A program made the position numbers and the translations under genes. The notes beneath the pieces are model-generated. The model made no database searches, was not told the origin of the DNA, and worked only from the letters and a program-made list of their open reading frames with translations. A stretch of 10,289 bases of DNA from Syntrophomonadaceae bacterium (GTDB taxonomy: Bacteria > Bacillota_D > Dethiobacteria > DTU022). The stretch spans positions 1-10,289 of the forward strand of contig PXFD01000003.1 of assembly GCA_003564505.1 (NCBI GenBank), read 5' to 3'. Of this stretch, positions 7,149 to 10,289 are shown piece by piece. Position 1 is the first letter of the stretch, and every line of letters begins with the position of its first letter.

Positions 7149-7242
7149 TGGCGGGAGTAGATGGGAATCGAACCCACCGCAGGGGGCTGCCCTGCCACTG
7201 GATTTGAAGTCCAGGAGCGCCACCAGGCCGCTAACTACTCCC
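7149..7242 (-). tRNA. selC: tRNA-Sec (UCA anticodon), selenocysteine tRNA
   Basis: This 94-base tRNA gene, with encoded CCA, decodes UGA as selenocysteine. The acceptor stem is 8 bp (GGGAGTAG, 7235-7242, with CTACTCCC, 7153-7160), the diagnostic length for bacterial tRNA-Sec, with discriminator G and CCA at 7149-7151. The anticodon arm is CTGGA-CTTCAAA-TCCAG with anticodon TCA at 7205-7207. The long variable arm has a 6-bp stem GCAGGG/CCCTGC. The T arm is GTGGG-TTCGATT-CCCAT. The D arm can form AGCG/CGCT plus CC/GG with one bulged G. The tRNA is charged with Ser by SerRS, converted to Sec by SelA using selenophosphate from SelD, and delivered by SelB. None of those genes is in the window. It makes recoding of the UGA in the HesB-like gene biochemically possible. 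Confidence 0.97.
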
Positions 7243-7281
7243 ATTGCAAGAAAACTAATTAAATTAATTTATCCATATGCT

Positions 7282-7310
7282 ATTATATTGGTTTTAAACT
7301 GCCCGGGCAA
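7282..7310 (-). promoter_or_regulatory. selC promoter
   Basis: On the minus strand, TTGCCC (7305-7310), a 17-base spacer and a consensus TATAAT (7282-7287) stand about 40 bases upstream of the mature tRNA 5' end, leaving a leader of roughly 30 bases for RNase P removal. Box quality and spacing fit a sigma-A promoter. Confidence 0.75.
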
Positions 7311-7428
7311 GCATATCTTTAACCTTTTTATAATAAAAGCTGCCATTAGCAGATAGTTCAAATTATGTTTTCATTTTTTCTAAATTTATCATGGGAATTT
7401 AAATTAAAAAAAACCTGGCATTTCTTGA

Positions 7429-8067
7429 TTAAACCTCAAAACATATCAACCTTTTGTCGATCGTCAGGTCACTAAAATTATATTCATTTTTAATGTATAA
7501 CAGTGATTTTTTGTGATAGAAAAAAACATGGGTTGGATCGTTTTTATAATACCACTGCTTAAAATCAAGATCATCAGTCAATATTTCAGTCAGGCAAACC
7601 AAAGATCCTTTAGGTAATAAGAGCGATCTCAACAAACTAAATTCCTTTGCAGGATATCTGAAATGTTCAATCACTTCACTGCAAATTATAAAATCATATT
7701 TTTGATTGAGTGGTAATTGGTCAGGATGATAATAAGGATCATATAGTTCAAGATCATAACCTTTTTCACCAAGCATGACCGCAGCAACTGGACCGGACCC
7801 GGCGCCATAATCCAAACCTTTAGCTCCATTGGAAAATTTATCAGTAATATTTTCAACCAGCGGCTTTACAAAATTCCGGTAGCCGGTGTCTTCGGGATCG
7901 TTATTGTGTTGATCATAGCGCTCCTTTTCCATTTCTGCATCCAGCTGGTCCTCATAAGCCATCATTATAGAGCGGCAGTAAGTACAGCGGTAATAGTTTT
8001 TTTCCCTGAAGCACATATAGTGTTTTGCAATAGAACTGCACAGGACACAGCTGACTTTCTTTAACAT
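7429..8067 (-). CDS. SAM-dependent methyltransferase with N-terminal zinc-ribbon-like motif
   Basis: The 212-residue protein has a class I methyltransferase core: motif I GLDYGAGSGP (84-93), an acidic end of strand 2 at LELYD (106-110), and the motif-IV-like DFIICSEVIEHF (125-136). This last pattern is typical of Methyltransf_11/23-type enzymes. The N-terminus carries CVLC (C7, C10) and CTYC (C28, C31), a CxxC-x17-CxxC arrangement likely to bind zinc. SAM binding is well supported, but the acceptor is not known. The start is ATG at 8067 with AGAAGG upstream. The gene is visibly more AT-rich than its neighbours (by eye, not calculated). It stands alone between selC and the cyclase gene, whose terminator precedes it. 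No sequence evidence links it to the tRNA. Confidence 0.82.
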   Translation of the reverse strand: MLKKVSCVLCSSIAKHYMCFREKNYYRCTYCRSIMMAYEDQLDAEMEKERYDQHNNDPEDTGYRNFVKPLVENITDKFSNGAKGLDYGAGSGPVAAVMLGEKGYDLELYDPYYHPDQLPLNQKYDFIICSEVIEHFRYPAKEFSLLRSLLLPKGSLVCLTEILTDDLDFKQWYYKNDPTHVFFYHKKSLLYIKNEYNFSDLTIDKRLICFEV

Positions 8068-8095
8068 ACCTTGACCCTTCTTTAACTATTAAGCT

Positions 8096-8125
8096 ATATT
8101 AATTTTCGCTTGCCTGCTTAAACAA
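8096..8125 (-). promoter_or_regulatory. Possible promoter of the methyltransferase gene
   Basis: The minus strand shows TTGTTT (8120-8125), an 18-base spacer and TAATAT (8096-8101), about 29 bases before the ATG. Both boxes are imperfect. It is the best candidate in this gap and lies within the inverted-repeat region 8108-8159. Confidence 0.4.
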
Positions 8126-8159
8126 GCGCCCTTGCTGATTATTTCAGGCTTTAGCAGGC
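8108..8159 (-). repeat. Overlapping inverted repeats upstream of the methyltransferase gene
   Basis: GCCTGCT (8112-8118) pairs with AGCAGGC (8153-8159). Between them CAAG/CTTG (8123-8126 with 8131-8134) and CTGA/TCAG (8135-8138 with 8144-8147) can form two small hairpins, giving a branched fold. GCTTG (8108-8112) can instead pair with CAAGC (8123-8127). Either a regulatory RNA fold or an operator over the candidate promoter is possible. No known riboswitch class is recognised. Confidence 0.35.
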
Positions 8160-8207
8160 TGGGCATTTCGTGGCGATATAGGCTGATTAGTAAACATTTA
8201 GTAAAAC

Positions 8208-8240
8208 AGCGGCCCCCACAAATCATTTGAGGGGACCGCT
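8208..8240 (-). terminator. Terminator of the tandem cyclase gene
   Basis: On the minus strand a long stem begins AGCGGTCCCCTC and is closed by its complement ending GGGGGCCGCT. It pairs up to 15 of 16 positions, with one G-U and one T-T mismatch, around a short loop, followed by GTTTTAC. It starts 26 bases after the cyclase stop codon. Confidence 0.85.
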
Positions 8241-8266
8241 CGTTAGAATCACTTTTCTGTTTTATG

Positions 8267-9931
8267 TTATTCTTTCCAGGCTACTATACGAGCCCAGCAG
8301 GATGCAAGTTCCATTCCTTTTTGCAGGAAACAACCGATATAGTAACGGCCTCCGGGCAAATTGTTCATTTCATTACCCAGGTTTTCAGCATGGACTACTC
8401 CGTGTGGGAAGAGGTTGAGGTGCATATCCTGGTAGTATTTGTCAAGTGGATACATTTCATCCCAATCCTTGCCGTACTTATCAATCAGTTTCTGGTTTGC
8501 CTCTTCAAAGGTCTTGGGATGGAAAATCCGTTGAATAGTATTCATTGGGTGCTCCATGGCCACACAATCCACACCGAGCCATTTAATTTTTTTCTTCAAG
8601 CACCATTCGGCAAAATCAGGTGAGGGGCCTGGATGCCTGATCATATACTTGAATTCATCAGATTCTTCCTCAGCCCAACCATACTTGCCGTAACCTGTTT
8701 TGATTAAGAGGATATCGCCTTCCTTAACATCAACAACCGACTCAATCATTTCGGGGCTGTATACACTGGTATCGCTGACCATTTCAGAAATATCGGCAAT
8801 GGCACCTTCACCAACCCAGAAATCAAGCGGGGTTTCGCCGATTGTTTTACCTGCAGCATGGAAATGAGGCTCGCCGTCCATGTGGGTAGCAATATGGAAA
8901 CTGCATTTGCAGTGAGCGTTATTACGGCCAAGACCAAAATACTGGCCGCCAACCCGCTTGGTATAACCTACATTGAGGGGGATATAGTTTGCCCACTGCG
9001 GGGTCTGAACACTAAAGGGAACCGAAAGGTCGTAGATCTTGGAATCATTCATTTTTGCAAAAAAGTCATCATCGCTCATACCTTCAGGAGCCTTAAGGGC
9101 AGCTACCCTTGACCAGGCTGATTCAACTTCAGAGAAAGGCAGGGCACCGATGAAAACCCAGGCTCGCTGGTTGTTCAGTTCATTTAACTGGCCACCAAGA
9201 GACTCAACCAGCAGCAACCCGGCTTTTGGCATAGTTTTATGGGTTAGTGCGTAGTACTCATCAACCGGGAACATTTCATCCCAGGTCTTACCATGGGTTT
9301 TTTTCAGTTTTGCCTCAGCTTTCTGAAACTCACGGTCGTGCATGTAGCGAATATTAGTATTCATTGGGTGCTCGGCACAACCACAGTCAACACCAATTAC
9401 TTTAAGCTTTTTCTCCAGGGCCCACTCAAAGAATCCCGGAGCCGGACCAGGGTGACGAACCAGGTATGAAAACTCCTTGTTTTCAATTCCGCCCTGACAG
9501 CTAAGGTTTTCACAGTCAGGCTGATCATAGCCATAGCGATGATAACCGGTATTGATTAAGAGGATATCGCCTTCCTTAACTTCTACTTTCTTTTCAATCA
9601 TTTCCGGGGTATACAGGCTGTAATCTGAAACATCATCTGAAATATCAGCGACCACAGCTTCACCGCTTAAATCTTCCAGGGGAATATCGGAAATATTTCG
9701 CATTCCGGAGTGAAAGGCAGTCGGTCCAACCAGGTGTGTTCCCGTGTTGTTTGACCACTCAATCAACTGGCCGTTAGCTCCCTGTCCACCGTGATAAGAA
9801 CCGGTTACTCGCTTAAAAAAATGAACCTGAAGCGGCATTTCACCGGGCCAGGGCGGAGTGAAAATGCTCAGGGGCTGGTTTAAATCATACCACTTCGCTT
9901 TACTAAGCAGTTCAACAGTATTTTTACTCAT
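8267..9931 (-). CDS. Tandem two-domain cyclase-family (kynurenine-formamidase-like) protein
   Basis: The 554-residue protein contains two copies of the cyclase fold (metal-dependent hydrolases such as kynurenine formamidase), at about 14-278 and 299-553. Shared segments include V(or I)ADIS, Y-(T/S)-PEMIE, VKEGDILLI-x-TGY, RHPGP-(A/S)-P, GVDC and EHPMNT. The C-terminal copy keeps the metal-site pattern H346-x3-H350-x-D352-x3-H356-x-H358, plus H504 and E516 spaced 12 apart as in kynurenine formamidase. The N-terminal copy keeps H66, H74, H231 and E243, but has N62, V68 and A72 where the others are His, Asp and His, so it is probably catalytically altered or inactive. Most family members have one domain of about 200-260 residues. 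The start is ATG at 9931 with GGGAGG 5 bases upstream. It is a single-gene unit with its own promoter and terminator. No tryptophan-degradation gene is nearby, so the substrate is unknown. Confidence 0.88.
   Translation of the reverse strand: MSKNTVELLSKAKWYDLNQPLSIFTPPWPGEMPLQVHFFKRVTGSYHGGQGANGQLIEWSNNTGTHLVGPTAFHSGMRNISDIPLEDLSGEAVVADISDDVSDYSLYTPEMIEKKVEVKEGDILLINTGYHRYGYDQPDCENLSCQGGIENKEFSYLVRHPGPAPGFFEWALEKKLKVIGVDCGCAEHPMNTNIRYMHDREFQKAEAKLKKTHGKTWDEMFPVDEYYALTHKTMPKAGLLLVESLGGQLNELNNQRAWVFIGALPFSEVESAWSRVAALKAPEGMSDDDFFAKMNDSKIYDLSVPFSVQTPQWANYIPLNVGYTKRVGGQYFGLGRNNAHCKCSFHIATHMDGEPHFHAAGKTIGETPLDFWVGEGAIADISEMVSDTSVYSPEMIESVVDVKEGDILLIKTGYGKYGWAEEESDEFKYMIRHPGPSPDFAEWCLKKKIKWLGVDCVAMEHPMNTIQRIFHPKTFEEANQKLIDKYGKDWDEMYPLDKYYQDMHLNLFPHGVVHAENLGNEMNNLPGGRYYIGCFLQKGMELASCWARIVAWKE
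8700..8728 (-). repeat. 29-bp identical tract, C-terminal domain copy
   Basis: This tract is identical base for base to 9552-9580 in the other half of the tandem cyclase gene. It encodes the shared VKEGDILLI segment, where synonymous differences would be expected if the duplication were old. Confidence 0.85.
9552..9580 (-). repeat. 29-bp identical tract, N-terminal domain copy
   Basis: Partner of the tract at 8700-8728, lying 852 bases away in the same orientation, within the N-terminal cyclase domain. Confidence 0.85.
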
Positions 9932-9960
9932 GGCAACCTCCCATTTAGTTTGGTTTTATT

Positions 9961-9986
9961 ATAAAATCGTTCAAAACCGATTTTAT
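9961..9986 (-). promoter_or_regulatory. Inverted repeat in the cyclase gene leader
   Basis: ATAAAATCG (9961-9969) and CGATTTTAT (9978-9986) are perfect 9-bp inverted repeats around 8 bases. They lie just downstream of the expected transcription start and upstream of the ribosome site. This suits a repressor operator, and the arms are too AT-rich for a convincing terminator. No regulator can be named. Confidence 0.5.
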
Positions 9987-9995
9987 TCTAAAAAA

Positions 9996-10025
9996 AGTAT
10001 AGCAATAATAGTTTAGAAATGTCAA
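9996..10025 (-). promoter_or_regulatory. Promoter of the tandem cyclase gene
   Basis: The minus strand has a perfect TTGACA (10020-10025), an 18-base spacer and TATACT (9996-10001, 5 of 6 to consensus). It stands 65 bases upstream of the ATG, a strong sigma-A type promoter. Confidence 0.78.
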
Positions 10026-10148
10026 ACAGTATAAAATTATGTTTACATCTATTATATATATTATACATTACCCTACCTATTCCTTTAGAGTGAAATGACA
10101 AATAGAAGATTCTGCTTTGTAAACACGTAACATTAATGATAGAAAAAA

Positions 10149-10185
10149 AGCGGCTTAACTGCATTTTTTAATACAGTTAGCCGCT
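10149..10185 (-). terminator. Intrinsic terminator of the right-edge gene
   Basis: On the minus strand AGCGGCTAACTG pairs with CAGTTAAGCCGCT (12 bp with one bulged base) around an A-rich loop. It is followed directly by a run of T residues, a classic rho-independent terminator for the gene ending at 10249. Confidence 0.88.
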
Positions 10186-10193
10186 CTATATAA

Positions 10194-10228
10194 GTGGGAC
10201 AAGGGGACAGGTTCCTTATCTCACCCAC
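10194..10228. repeat. REP-like hairpin element
   Basis: GTGGG (10194-10198) pairs with CCCAC (10224-10228), and inside it AAGG (10201-10204) pairs with CCTT (10214-10217) around a GGGACAGGTT-type core. Short GTGGGACAAGG/GGGACAGG elements recur in many clostridial genomes and resemble ends of REP-associated transposase elements. Only one copy is in this window, so its repeat nature is inferred from resemblance. Confidence 0.4.
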
Positions 10229-10248
10229 CAACTAAATCAAGAAGATAT

Positions 10249-10289
10249 TTAAGAAATACCCTCCATGTACTTATTCAACTCAGCTTCAA
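10249..10289 (-). CDS. C-terminal end of an unidentified gene
   Basis: On the minus strand a frame entering from the right edge reads EAELNKYMEGIS and stops at TAA (10249-10251). A terminator follows 63 bases later, which supports this being a true gene end. Only about 12 residues are visible, so the product cannot be identified. Confidence 0.5.
   Translation of the reverse strand, partial: EAELNKYMEGIS

Larger units (their letters stand above)
9932..10248. other. Intergenic region with control elements, no gene seen
   Basis: These 317 bases separate the cyclase gene from the gene at the right edge. They hold the cyclase leader and promoter (9932-10025), an AT-rich stretch without a recognisable motif (about 10026-10148), a terminator (10149-10185) and a REP-like hairpin (10194-10228). 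No frame with a ribosome site and protein-like content was found on either strand. Confidence 0.7.

Noticed and set aside
7149..7160. selC 3' end as an integration (att) site for a genomic island
   Set aside because: No integrase gene and no second copy of the tRNA 3' end was seen in the window.
7149..7242. tRNA read as an opal suppressor or tRNA-Ser
   Set aside because: The 8-bp acceptor stem with UCA anticodon and CTTCAAA loop is specific to tRNA-Sec.

Overview
The window looks like chromosomal DNA of an anaerobic, selenium-using member of the Bacillota (Clostridia or Dethiobacteria-like). This is inferred from strong AGGAGG ribosome binding sites, moderate-to-low GC, desulforedoxin-type and HesB-type redox proteins, a Na+/solute symporter, and a complete selenocysteine tRNA gene. 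No species can be named from sequence alone.

Left end, plus strand: the 3' end of an aspartate kinase gene (C-terminal ACT domain) overlaps by 4 bp a complete UbiA/MenA-type prenyltransferase gene. It converges on a minus-strand sodium:solute symporter gene ending 15 bases away. From there to the right end every gene found is on the minus strand.

The most important part is 2927-3836. A small operon reads arsR, then a HesB/IscA-like protein, then a 41-residue desulforedoxin-like protein, ending at a near-perfect hairpin terminator. The HesB-like gene has an in-frame TGA at 3361-3363, exactly where the family has its first conserved cysteine, and would normally be called broken or truncated. 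A bacterial SECIS-like hairpin follows the TGA, and the tRNA that decodes UGA as selenocysteine (selC, 7149-7242) lies about 3.8 kb away. The simplest reading is an intact 104-residue selenoprotein under control of an ArsR-family repressor, whose promoter is bracketed by a perfect 9-bp inverted repeat.

Upstream of the operon are a GH13 alpha-glucosidase-type gene and a MATE efflux gene. Then come selC with its own well-formed promoter, a small SAM-dependent methyltransferase with an N-terminal zinc-ribbon-like motif, and a 554-residue protein made of two tandem cyclase (kynurenine-formamidase-like) domains. The N-terminal one of these has lost several metal ligands. The cyclase gene has a clear promoter, a 5'-leader inverted repeat and a strong terminator. 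The far right end holds a terminator, a REP-like repeat and the last codons of another minus-strand gene.

Functionally the selenium genes form one theme: selC supplies Sec-tRNA, and the HesB-like protein uses it next to an FeS4 mini-protein under a cysteine-containing ArsR regulator. The metabolic genes (lysine/threonine pathway, quinone or lipid prenylation, sugar hydrolysis, transport) look like ordinary neighbours.
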